Shown here: positions 1 to 5,012 of the stretch, piece after piece | Numbering within the stretch: the stretch's first letter is position 1 | Layout of the letters: each line of letters starts with the position of its first letter | From: CAMTWJ01 sp964643605 | GTDB taxonomy: Bacteria; Patescibacteriota; Saccharimonadia; Saccharimonadales; 2-12-FULL-41-12 | DNA: 13,181 nucleotides | Assembly (NCBI GenBank): GCA_964643605.1 | Contig: CAZXTF010000020.1 | Span: 1-13,181, forward strand | Direction of reading: 5' to 3' | Position numbers and translations under genes: made by a program | Notes under the pieces: model-generated | Told to the model about the DNA's origin: nothing | Database searches by the model: none | Seen by the model: the letters and a program-made list of their open reading frames with translations, nothing else

Positions 1-1
1 G

Positions 2-904
2 ATCACCGGTGCTGCACAGATCGATGGCGCTATCTTGGTTGTTGGCGCAAACGACGGCCCATTGCCACAAACCCGAGAGCACGTACTACTTGCTCGACAG
101 GTTGGTGTGCCTAAGATCGTTGTATTTATGAACAAGATGGACCTTGCAGATCCAGAGCTTGTAGAGCTTGTAGAAATGGACATTCGTGAACTTCTTGAAA
201 AGAACGGTTTCGACGAAAATGCTCCAATCATCAAGGGTTCTGCTACAAAAGCCCTCGAAGGTGACGCAGCCAGCGAAGACGCAATTATGGAGCTTGTAAA
301 AGCTCTCGACGAGTACGTTCCAGAACCAAAGCGTGAACTCGACAAGCCATTCCTAATGCCTATCGAAGACGTGTTCTCTATTAAGGGTCGTGGTACCGTT
401 GCTACTGGTCGTATCGAACAAGGTGTTGTAAAGGTTAACGACGAAGTAGAAATTGTTGGTATCCGAGAGCCTAAGAAATCAGTTGTAACTGGTATCGAAG
501 CTTTCAAGAAGAGCCTTGACCAAGGTCAGGCTGGTGACAACGCTGGTATTCTTCTTCGGGGTATTGAGCGAGACGACATCGAACGTGGTCAGGTTATTGC
601 CAAGCCAGGTTCTATTACTCCTCACACAGAGTTTGACAGTGAAGTCTATATCCTTACTAAGGAAGAAGGTGGTCGACACACACCATTCTTCAAGGGTTAC
701 AAGCCACAGTTTTACTTCCGAACTACGGACGTAACTGGTGAGGTTGAGCTCCCAGCTGACAAAGAAATGGTTATGCCAGGTGATACCGTTACCTTTAAGG
801 TGAAGCTACTTGCACCAATTGCTATGGAGCAAGGCCTTCGATTCGCTATCCGTGAAGGTGGCCGAACCGTAGGTGCTGGTGTGGTTACAAAGATCATCAA
901 ATAG
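2..904 (+). CDS. tuf: Elongation factor Tu, 5'-truncated by window edge
   Basis: GTPase that delivers aminoacyl-tRNA to the ribosomal A site. The frame is open from base 2 and reads ITGAAQIDGAILVVGANDG, the part of the G domain that lies near residue 92 in E. coli EF-Tu, so roughly the first 90 residues, including the P-loop and switch regions, are outside the window. Visible are the G4 motif NKMD, the G5-like SATKALEG, the start of domain 2 (GRGTVATGRIEQG), the domain 3 stretch FKGYKPQFYFRTTDVTG, and a canonical C-terminus (GRTVGAGVVTKIIK). The 301-codon remainder (with stop) fits a normal full-length protein of about 394 residues. It is followed by a strong terminator, so it ends its own transcription unit. 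Its place just ahead of rpsJ is the classical str-S10 junction. The family call is essentially certain. Confidence 0.98.
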   Translation: MTGAAQIDGAILVVGANDGPLPQTREHVLLARQVGVPKIVVFMNKMDLADPELVELVEMDIRELLEKNGFDENAPIIKGSATKALEGDAASEDAIMELVKALDEYVPEPKRELDKPFLMPIEDVFSIKGRGTVATGRIEQGVVKVNDEVEIVGIREPKKSVVTGIEAFKKSLDQGQAGDNAGILLRGIERDDIERGQVIAKPGSITPHTEFDSEVYILTKEEGGRHTPFFKGYKPQFYFRTTDVTGEVELPADKEMVMPGDTVTFKVKLLAPIAMEQGLRFAIREGGRTVGAGVVTKIIK

Positions 905-923
905 ATAGATCTTCGAGAAGCCA

Positions 924-955
924 AAAAGAGCTCCCAAAATCGGAGCTCTTTTCAT
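924..955 (+). terminator. Intrinsic terminator after tuf
   Basis: A perfect 11-bp stem pairs 924-934 (AAAAGAGCTCC) with 942-952 (GGAGCTCTTTT) around the 7-nt loop CAAAATC. The 3' arm ends in the U-tract itself. It begins 19 nt after the tuf stop codon. The A tract on the 5' side and T tract on the 3' side mean it could also act on antisense transcription. Confidence 0.93.
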
Positions 956-977
956 TTGTAGAGTTAATAGCTAAAAT
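949..977 (+). promoter_or_regulatory. Possible promoter for the small membrane protein gene at 1000
   Basis: TTTTCA (949-954) and TAAAAT (972-977) are separated by 17 nt and match the sigma-70 consensus at 4/6 and 5/6. The -35 lies on the U-tract of the tuf terminator. The predicted start near 984 would leave a very short leader containing the AAGGAG ribosome binding site at 988-993. AT-rich sequence makes chance matches likely. Confidence 0.35.
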
Positions 978-999
978 GATGTGGATTAAGGAGAATATA

Positions 1000-1278
1000 A
1001 TGGCAAGCAAATCAGAGGATATAATTGTTGAAGCACCGCTGAGCTTTACTGGTAGTAAAAAGCGGATCATGAGATTATCTGATAGTCTACTACTTAAGAT
1101 TTGCTTATTGTTTCCACTACTGTTGTTGGCCTGGTGCTTTATATCTGTCTGGTATCTGTTCTTTGGTATTTTGTTGATTCCTTATCGTATGGCTCGCCGA
1201 AGTTCCCGCAAACAAAAAGTCGACAAGCTACGACACAAGGAGTTGCTGGAAGCTCTCGAAGCCAAATCCACCAAATAA
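1000..1278 (+). CDS. Small basic membrane protein, unrecognised
   Basis: A 92-residue protein of unknown function. The ATG at 1000 is chosen because AAGGAG at 988-993 sits 6 nt before it; an in-frame ATG at 976 has no such signal and overlaps a possible -10 box. Residues 1-29 are polar. Residues 30-62 are strongly hydrophobic (LLLKICLLFPLLLLAWCFIS and onward to IPY), long enough for one long membrane segment or a tight two-helix hairpin with Pro39 inside. An Arg/Lys-rich tail follows (residues 63-80, RMARRSSRKQK), then a short amphipathic helix. By the positive-inside rule the basic tail should be cytoplasmic. It lies between the tuf terminator and another unknown gene, so the neighbours give no functional clue. 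The gene looks real because of its ribosome binding site, but I do not recognise a family. Confidence 0.7.
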   Translation: MASKSEDIIVEAPLSFTGSKKRIMRLSDSLLLKICLLFPLLLLAWCFISVWYLFFGILLIPYRMARRSSRKQKVDKLRHKELLEALEAKSTK

Positions 1279-1310
1279 TCTCACGTGTCTCGCTAACATA
1301 TTGACAAATG

Positions 1311-1319
1311 TGGTATAAT
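1311..1319 (+). promoter_or_regulatory. Extended -10 promoter, likely leaderless start for gene at 1327
   Basis: TGG followed by a perfect TATAAT (1314-1319) forms an extended -10 element. Exactly 7 nt separate it from the ATG at 1327, so transcription would begin at or next to the start codon. A TTGACA at 1301-1306 lies only 7 nt upstream of the -10 and cannot be its -35 at normal spacing. Confidence 0.6.
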
Positions 1320-1326
1320 GTTGTTT

Positions 1327-1908
1327 ATGGATTATGATTTGGAGAAAATGTTTGAGGCCCGTAGGCAAGAGACCACTGCCCCCATACAGTCAGCAATCGA
1401 TGAGAAACTTGCCCAGGACGCCTACGACAGAAGTATAGAAGAATACAGTGAAAAGATAGTTGAGCGTGGAGGTCTCGCAAAAATAGATGATCTTGTCATG
1501 CTTGAGGAGATGAAAGGCCAGCACCCTATTCTTGGTTACCGTCGTGTCTACGATGTCGAAAATTCAATAGTTGTAGCTGGGCATCTAAAAGAGTTCTTGA
1601 GAGTCATGAAAGATAATCGCATCAAGCCGGACTCTACCTATCAGTGGCAGGAAATGAAAGAGGGTATTTTCACAAGCAAGAGGAGTGTATCGCATGAAGT
1701 CCCGGCTTGGTCAATTCAATACAACATCAGTGATGGGTATGGCTCATATCTTAATTTAACAGAGGACGCCAAGATAGGGGTCTCTCCCTCCCAGTTGGCT
1801 CAGATAGGTTCTGGGTGGGTGCCTCCTAGCTATGAGGAAAAGAAGAATGGCGTATTGCTACGCTCTATAGCAGACAAGATGATCCAGGCCGGTATAACCA
1901 GGATTTAA
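1327..1908 (+). CDS. Hypothetical soluble protein, unrecognised
   Basis: A 193-residue protein with no family I recognise. An upstream in-frame ATG at 1318 overlaps the TATAAT box, so the ATG at 1327 is the more credible start; there is no Shine-Dalgarno sequence before it, in keeping with a leaderless mRNA. The N-terminal third is acidic and helix-prone (residues about 1-65). A probable alpha/beta part follows, including HPILGYRRVYDVEN and a Trp/Tyr-rich stretch (WSIQYNISDGYGSYLNLTED), and a helical end. There are no membrane segments, signal peptide, cysteines or obvious catalytic motif. None of its 11 arginine codons is CGA, whereas CGA is the main arginine codon in the nearby ribosomal gene rpsC; this fits lower expression or a different history. 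It lies between a small membrane protein gene and rpsJ. Confidence 0.75.
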   Translation: MDYDLEKMFEARRQETTAPIQSAIDEKLAQDAYDRSIEEYSEKIVERGGLAKIDDLVMLEEMKGQHPILGYRRVYDVENSIVVAGHLKEFLRVMKDNRIKPDSTYQWQEMKEGIFTSKRSVSHEVPAWSIQYNISDGYGSYLNLTEDAKIGVSPSQLAQIGSGWVPPSYEEKKNGVLLRSIADKMIQAGITRI

Positions 1909-1915
1909 TAAGAAC

Positions 1916-1944
1916 TGTACAAGCACAATCCTATCTGTTAAAAT
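1916..1944 (+). promoter_or_regulatory. Candidate rpsJ promoter
   Basis: TGTACA (1916-1921; 4/6 to TTGACA), a 17-nt spacer, and TAAAAT (1939-1944; 5/6) preceded by TG at 1936-1937, an extended -10. A short inverted repeat, CCTAT (1930-1934) and ATAGG (1943-1947), brackets the -10 and could be an operator or chance. Transcription would start near 1951, leaving a leader of about 94 nt. Confidence 0.5.
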
Positions 1945-1950
1945 AGGCTA

Positions 1951-2044
1951 ATCATTAAGAAATTTGCTGACTAAAAGTTATTTTTGAAAAACAAAGTAAT
2001 GTTACAGCAAGCTGAGTATAGAACTCGGAGAGGAATAACACCTT
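1951..2044 (+). promoter_or_regulatory. rpsJ 5' leader with hairpin touching the ribosome binding site
   Basis: The leader can form a hairpin at 2012-2028 (CTGAGT / ACTCGG, 6 bp with one G-U pair, loop ATAGA). Its 3' arm includes the first two bases of the purine-rich Shine-Dalgarno region GGAGAGGA (2027-2034). A longer-range pair TTGCT (1964-1968) / AGCAA (2006-2010) could close a larger AT-rich domain. The structure suggests translational control, as is common for S10 operon leaders, but the pairs are short and unsupported by comparison. Confidence 0.35.
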
Positions 2045-2416
2045 ATGGCAGAAGCCAAAAAACCAACTACTAAAGTCAAGAAGACCACAGAGGCTACAAA
2101 AGCTCCAACTGGCGGCCAACGGATCCGTATTCGCCTGAAAGCCTACGACCACAAAGTAATCGACCAATCTGCAAAGCAGATTGTAGATACAGCTTTACGA
2201 ACTGGTGCAACTATTGCCGGCCCAGTACCATTGCCAACACGACGAAGCACGTTTACGGTGGTAAAGAGCCCACACGTGTACAAAAAAGGTCGTGAACAGT
2301 TTGAAATGCGTGTTCACAAGCGTCTTATCGATGTTTTGGAGCCAACTCCAAAGACTATTGATAGTCTGATGAACCTATCGCTCCCAGCAGGCTGCGACGC
2401 CGAAATCAAGATGTAA
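2045..2416 (+). CDS. rpsJ: 30S ribosomal protein S10 with N-terminal extension
   Basis: Component of the 30S head; in other bacteria it also serves as the NusE antitermination factor. The S10 core begins at about residue 24 (QRIRIRLKAYDHKVIDQSAK) and includes the family sequence GPVPLPTRRSTFTVVKSPHVYKKGREQFEMR in register, ending near the usual C-terminus (DAEIKM). At 123 residues it is about 20 longer than E. coli S10; the excess is a Lys/Thr/Ala-rich N-terminal extension (residues 1-23). The start ATG is supported by GGAGAGGA 10 nt upstream. Unusually, rpsJ is not continuous with rplC: a terminator follows, then two unknown genes and a new promoter. It therefore appears to be its own transcription unit. 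Confidence 0.97.
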   Translation: MAEAKKPTTKVKKTTEATKAPTGGQRIRIRLKAYDHKVIDQSAKQIVDTALRTGATIAGPVPLPTRRSTFTVVKSPHVYKKGREQFEMRVHKRLIDVLEPTPKTIDSLMNLSLPAGCDAEIKM

Positions 2417-2418
2417 CA

Positions 2419-2436
2419 ATCTTTAAATGCAAAGAT
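2419..2436 (+). other. Short hairpin between rpsJ stop and its terminator
   Basis: ATCTTT (2419-2424) pairs perfectly with AAAGAT (2431-2436) around loop AAATGC. This weak AT-rich stem stands just ahead of the GC-rich terminator hairpin. It may protect the rpsJ 3' end or may be chance. Confidence 0.3.
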
Positions 2437-2440
2437 CTAG

Positions 2441-2470
2441 CCGCTCGCATTGTCGGGCGGTTTTGTTTTT
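2441..2470 (+). terminator. Intrinsic terminator after rpsJ
   Basis: A 7-bp GC-rich stem pairs CCGCTCG (2441-2447) with CGGGCGG (2454-2460), with one G-U pair and loop CATTGT, followed directly by TTTTGTTTTT. This is a standard Rho-independent terminator. It separates rpsJ from the remaining ribosomal protein genes. Confidence 0.9.
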
Positions 2471-2482
2471 GTAGAAAAGTTG

Positions 2483-2488
2483 TATAGT
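2483..2488 (+). promoter_or_regulatory. -10 box, likely leaderless start for gene at 2496
   Basis: TATAGT (5/6 to the consensus) lies exactly 7 nt before the ATG at 2496, so the mRNA would begin at the start codon. No Shine-Dalgarno sequence is present. No convincing -35 is visible; the corresponding region is the T tract of the rpsJ terminator. Confidence 0.5.
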
Positions 2489-2495
2489 AGTAGCC

Positions 2496-3284
2496 ATGAG
2501 TGGCGAGAAAGCATTGAAGAACTTAGAAAGAATCTATACTCCAGAAGAGCCTTATACTGGTGAAGTGCGAATGCCTGAGAGCGATCTCGACAAGATGGTA
2601 TTGGGTGCGCTGACGACGTATGGAGTGGATCCGGAGCCAGTGCGTGATCGTTATGCCCCAGCAGGCACAGGCCACGTTCGAGCTATTAACCCAAATGCAG
2701 TCGCAAAGGATGAGTATTATCGCTACATGTTTGGGGCAAATTATCTAACAAGACACTTTGAGATTTCAGATGAAACGGTACTTATAGTCGCCTACAATAA
2801 AGAACGGAGACTAGAACTACCTGGTATGCCAGAAGTAGTCATAGACAACCTCAAACCCGAGGGCGGGCTTGAGTCGAGAATTAAATTTAGCAGCAGCCCA
2901 GACCCAGATAAAGAATCGGTTATATTTAAGTCAAGGGTTTCTGAGTTTAATCCTCATCACTCACAAAGATTTGATCTATTCTCTCACTGGCAGGCTGAGC
3001 ATGCAGATTTTACAGTAGAGTTAAGTCGCTCATTAACTCGGGTTTTAGAGTTACTTTTGCAAAAACCTGACGACCCGGACAGCGTTGCATTTGCAAGAGG
3101 TCTTTCTGAGGTTAGCAGCGACGAGAAGGAACTTATAAAAAAGAATCGTGCAGAGGCCGAGAAGGGCGAGAAGGAATTCCGGGAAATGATTGAAAAAAAT
3201 AGAGATGGCGGCTTTATCCCAACAGACACAGGTCCAAGGATTGCTGGGTTTAGGTCTACTCCTGCAGCCCAACGACGGGCATAG
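2496..3284 (+). CDS. Hypothetical soluble protein with charged helical C-terminus
   Basis: A 262-residue protein I cannot assign to a family. The ATG at 2496 is the first in frame after the TATAGT box, and no ribosome binding site precedes it. Residues about 1-85 are acidic with several aromatic residues (DEYYRYMFGANYLTRHFE). Residues 85-165 look like mixed beta structure (ETVLIVAYNKERRLELPG, SRIKFSSSPDPDKESVIF). Residues 165-200 are helical (HADFTVELSRSLTRVLELLL). Residues about 205-240 are a Glu/Lys-rich helix likely to form a coiled coil (SSDEKELIKKNRAEAEKGEK). The tail is Arg- and Pro-containing. No signal peptide, membrane helix, cysteine or nucleotide-binding motif is seen. Arginine codons include many AGA/AGG, unlike the ribosomal genes. 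It sits in a cassette between rpsJ and rplC with the small membrane protein gene at 3329. Confidence 0.78.
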   Translation: MSGEKALKNLERIYTPEEPYTGEVRMPESDLDKMVLGALTTYGVDPEPVRDRYAPAGTGHVRAINPNAVAKDEYYRYMFGANYLTRHFEISDETVLIVAYNKERRLELPGMPEVVIDNLKPEGGLESRIKFSSSPDPDKESVIFKSRVSEFNPHHSQRFDLFSHWQAEHADFTVELSRSLTRVLELLLQKPDDPDSVAFARGLSEVSSDEKELIKKNRAEAEKGEKEFREMIEKNRDGGFIPTDTGPRIAGFRSTPAAQRRA

Positions 3285-3315
3285 AACCCAAGCTATTATT
3301 TTGTAAAAAGAGGCG

Positions 3316-3321
3316 TATAAT
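3316..3321 (+). promoter_or_regulatory. -10 box, likely leaderless start for gene at 3329
   Basis: A perfect TATAAT lies exactly 7 nt before the ATG at 3329. No good -35 is visible at normal spacing. GAGG at 3310-3313 could alternatively act as a ribosome binding site for an in-frame ATG at 3320, which overlaps this box; the two readings exclude each other. Confidence 0.5.
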
Positions 3322-3328
3322 GGCGCTT

Positions 3329-3595
3329 ATGGCAAAGAAAAAAAGAAAAGTTCCTAAAGAAACCGATAATATATTTTTACTTAAAATAGTTTTATATCTT
3401 ATTGTAGGTTCGTTGTGGCTCAAGGTTACCTCTGGTGAGGACTTGCAGATTCCGATACCAATAGGGTTTTTGCTCGGTTTGATGTTTATCAAGCACGAGC
3501 ACTTTCAGGTAGACCGCAAGATCGAATATGTGGTCTTACTGCTTGCAGCACTTCTTGGATTTTGGCTACCATTTGGCATCTATATAACTTTGTAG
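3329..3595 (+). CDS. Small three-segment membrane protein, unrecognised
   Basis: An 88-residue protein (91 if the ATG at 3320 is used). It opens with a very basic stretch (MAKKKRKVPKE) and then shows three hydrophobic segments, residues about 15-31, 41-54 and 65-87, separated by short polar loops (KVTSGEDLQIP; KHEHFQVDRKIE). The positive-inside rule predicts a cytoplasmic N-terminus. The KHEH motif at 55-58 in the second loop is rich in potential metal or proton ligands, but this is only suggestive. The gene lies directly ahead of the rplC promoter and so would be the last gene of the insertion between rpsJ and rplC. I do not recognise a family; the 3320 start cannot be ruled out. Confidence 0.72.
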   Translation: MAKKKRKVPKETDNIFLLKIVLYLIVGSLWLKVTSGEDLQIPIPIGFLLGLMFIKHEHFQVDRKIEYVVLLLAALLGFWLPFGIYITL

Positions 3596-3608
3596 AATTT
3601 ACAGCATA

Positions 3609-3636
3609 TTGACAGAGGTAACGTTTTTGTGTTAAT
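3609..3636 (+). promoter_or_regulatory. Candidate promoter of the rplC-led ribosomal operon
   Basis: A perfect TTGACA (3609-3614) is followed after 16 nt by GTTAAT (3631-3636, 4/6) with TG at 3628-3629, an extended -10; TTAATC with a 17-nt spacer is the alternative register. Transcription would begin near 3643, giving a leader of about 115 nt before rplC. It is the only good promoter seen for the 19 downstream ribosomal genes. Confidence 0.65.
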
Positions 3637-3652
3637 CTGTTTTGGTAACTAA

Positions 3653-3738
3653 AAAATTTTAGTGGCGTATTCGGAAGGTCTACCAACGAATAACAGAGGT
3701 AGAAACCACCAATCGCCATAATTTTATTGTTTTAACCT
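3653..3738 (+). promoter_or_regulatory. Structured rplC leader: nested hairpins with possible pseudoknot
   Basis: An outer stem pairs GTGGCG (3662-3667) with CGCCAT (3714-3719), 6 bp with one G-U. It may extend by A/T pairs between 3653-3660 and 3720-3725. Stacked directly on it is TATTCG (3668-3673) / CGAATA (3687-3692), a perfect 6 bp. The loop of that hairpin carries CTACC (3680-3684), the exact complement of GGTAG (3698-3702) downstream, so a pseudoknot can form. The 3' side is followed by a T-rich stretch (3722-3733), so the fold could also act as an attenuator. It is a good candidate for an autoregulatory ribosomal protein leader, analogous in position, not in sequence, to the L4-controlled S10 leader of E. 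coli. The ligand is unknown. Confidence 0.5.
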
Positions 3739-3759
3739 AGGCAAATAAAAGAAAGTACG

Positions 3760-4374
3760 ATGAAAGCACTAATTACCCGAAAACTAGGCGTAACAAGCAC
3801 CATTGCAGAAGATGGCACTGTTGCTGCTGTTACTTTGCTTTCTGTAGATAAGAACATCGTTACCCAGATCAAGAACGTCGAAAAAGATGGATATCAAGCT
3901 GTCCAGATCGGTTCTGAGGAGAAGAAGTCACTCACCAAGCCGCAACTCGGTCACCTCAAGCCAGCAAAAGCTAATGTGTGTATTATTCGTGAAATTCGAG
4001 TGGATGAACTCCCAGAAGAACTAAAAGTCGGCGACCAACTAGGTGCCGACCTTTTTAGTACCGGAGATGTGGTTGATGTAACTGGCACCAGCAAAGGTAA
4101 AGGTTGGGCTGGTACGATTAAGCGACACAACTTCCACCGACAGCGCAAGACGCATGGTGGTAAGGGTAACACTCGTAAACCAGGTTCAATCGGTTCCATG
4201 TATCCACAAAAGATCTTTAAGGGCAAGAAAATGGCGGGTCAGATGGGTGCCGAACAAGTAACGACTAAGAATCTAAAGGTAGCTCTAATAGACACAGATA
4301 AGTCACTTATTGGTGTGTACGGATCTATCCCAGGCCCTCGCAAAGGGATTGTGGTCCTGAAGGAGGCTAAATAA
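3760..4374 (+). CDS. rplC: 50S ribosomal protein L3
   Basis: Early assembly protein of the 50S subunit whose central loop reaches toward the peptidyl transferase centre. The 204 residues are normal for the family (209 in E. coli). Diagnostic blocks are KALITRKLGVTSTIAEDGTV at the N-terminus, VDVTGTSKGKGWAGTIKRHNF in the middle, and FKGKKMAGQMGAEQVTTKNL near the end. The loop between them reads GSIGSMYPQKIFKGKK. It is one residue shorter than in E. coli and lacks the glutamine that PrmB methylates there (Gln150). The ribosome binding site is poor (GAAAG at 3751-3755), unlike the genes that follow, which fits control through the upstream leader. The stop overlaps the rplD start by one base (TAATG). 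Confidence 0.97.
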   Translation: MKALITRKLGVTSTIAEDGTVAAVTLLSVDKNIVTQIKNVEKDGYQAVQIGSEEKKSLTKPQLGHLKPAKANVCIIREIRVDELPEELKVGDQLGADLFSTGDVVDVTGTSKGKGWAGTIKRHNFHRQRKTHGGKGNTRKPGSIGSMYPQKIFKGKKMAGQMGAEQVTTKNLKVALIDTDKSLIGVYGSIPGPRKGIVVLKEAK

Positions 4375-5012
4375 TGGCAACTCCTACATTTACTAAAACT
4401 GGCACAAAAGCAACTGCAACTGTAACACTTGATAAAAAAGTGTTTGGCGAGAAGGTTGAGAGCCACAATTTGCTCCACCAAGCTTACGTAACCTACCTCG
4501 CAAATGGCCGGGAAAACTTGGCTGTTACTAAGACTCGAGGTCAAGTTCGTGGTGGTGGTAAAAAGCCATGGAAGCAAAAAGGTACTGGACGAGCACGTTT
4601 TGGTAGCTCCCGAGTGCCAATTTGGAGAGGTGGTGGTATCACTTTTGGTCCAACTGGTAATGAAAACTACTCTAAGAAGTTGAACGTAAAAGCTAAGCGA
4701 AAAGCTATTCGCCAGGCGCTCAGTCTTGCGTCAAAGAGCAACCAAGTAATTGTGGTTGAAGATTTTGCAACTCTTGGTGGCAAGACCAAGGATATGGCAA
4801 AGTTCTTGAGCAAAGTTGGCGCATCTGGCCGAACGTTAGTTGTTGTCGACCAGCGAGACCCAAGTAAAGAGCTTGCTGTACAGAATATTCCAAAAACTGC
4901 TGTCGTGAGCGCAAGCTATCTAAATGTATACGATGTGATGAACGCTGACTCTATTGTAGTTAGTAAAAAAGCGCTCGAACTAATTTCTGACTGGTTGGGA
5001 GGAGATAAATAG
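4374..5012 (+). CDS. rplD: 50S ribosomal protein L4
   Basis: 50S assembly protein whose extended loop lines the nascent peptide exit tunnel; in E. coli it also represses the S10 operon. At 212 residues it is near the usual 200-210. The signature tunnel loop is clear: VTKTRGQVRGGGKKPWKQKG, then TGRARFGSSRVPIWRGGGITFGP, at residues about 52-87. The C-terminal Rossmann-like part follows (KSNQVIVVEDFATLGGKTKD, TLVVVDQRD, ALELISDWLGG). A strong ribosome binding site AAGGAGG (4360-4366) lies inside the end of rplC, and the start overlaps the rplC stop by one base, so translation is probably coupled. The N-terminal 20 residues are Thr/Lys-rich and slightly longer than in E. coli. As an RNA-binding regulator elsewhere, it is the natural candidate for binding the structured rplC leader. 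Confidence 0.97.
   Translation: MATPTFTKTGTKATATVTLDKKVFGEKVESHNLLHQAYVTYLANGRENLAVTKTRGQVRGGGKKPWKQKGTGRARFGSSRVPIWRGGGITFGPTGNENYSKKLNVKAKRKAIRQALSLASKSNQVIVVEDFATLGGKTKDMAKFLSKVGASGRTLVVVDQRDPSKELAVQNIPKTAVVSASYLNVYDVMNADSIVVSKKALELISDWLGGDK

Noticed and set aside
1301..1306. Perfect TTGACA upstream of the gene at 1327
   Set aside because: Only 7 nt separate it from the TATAAT at 1314. A normal 16-18-nt spacer would put the -10 inside the gene at TTTATG, a poor match. It is more likely chance, with the extended -10 acting alone.
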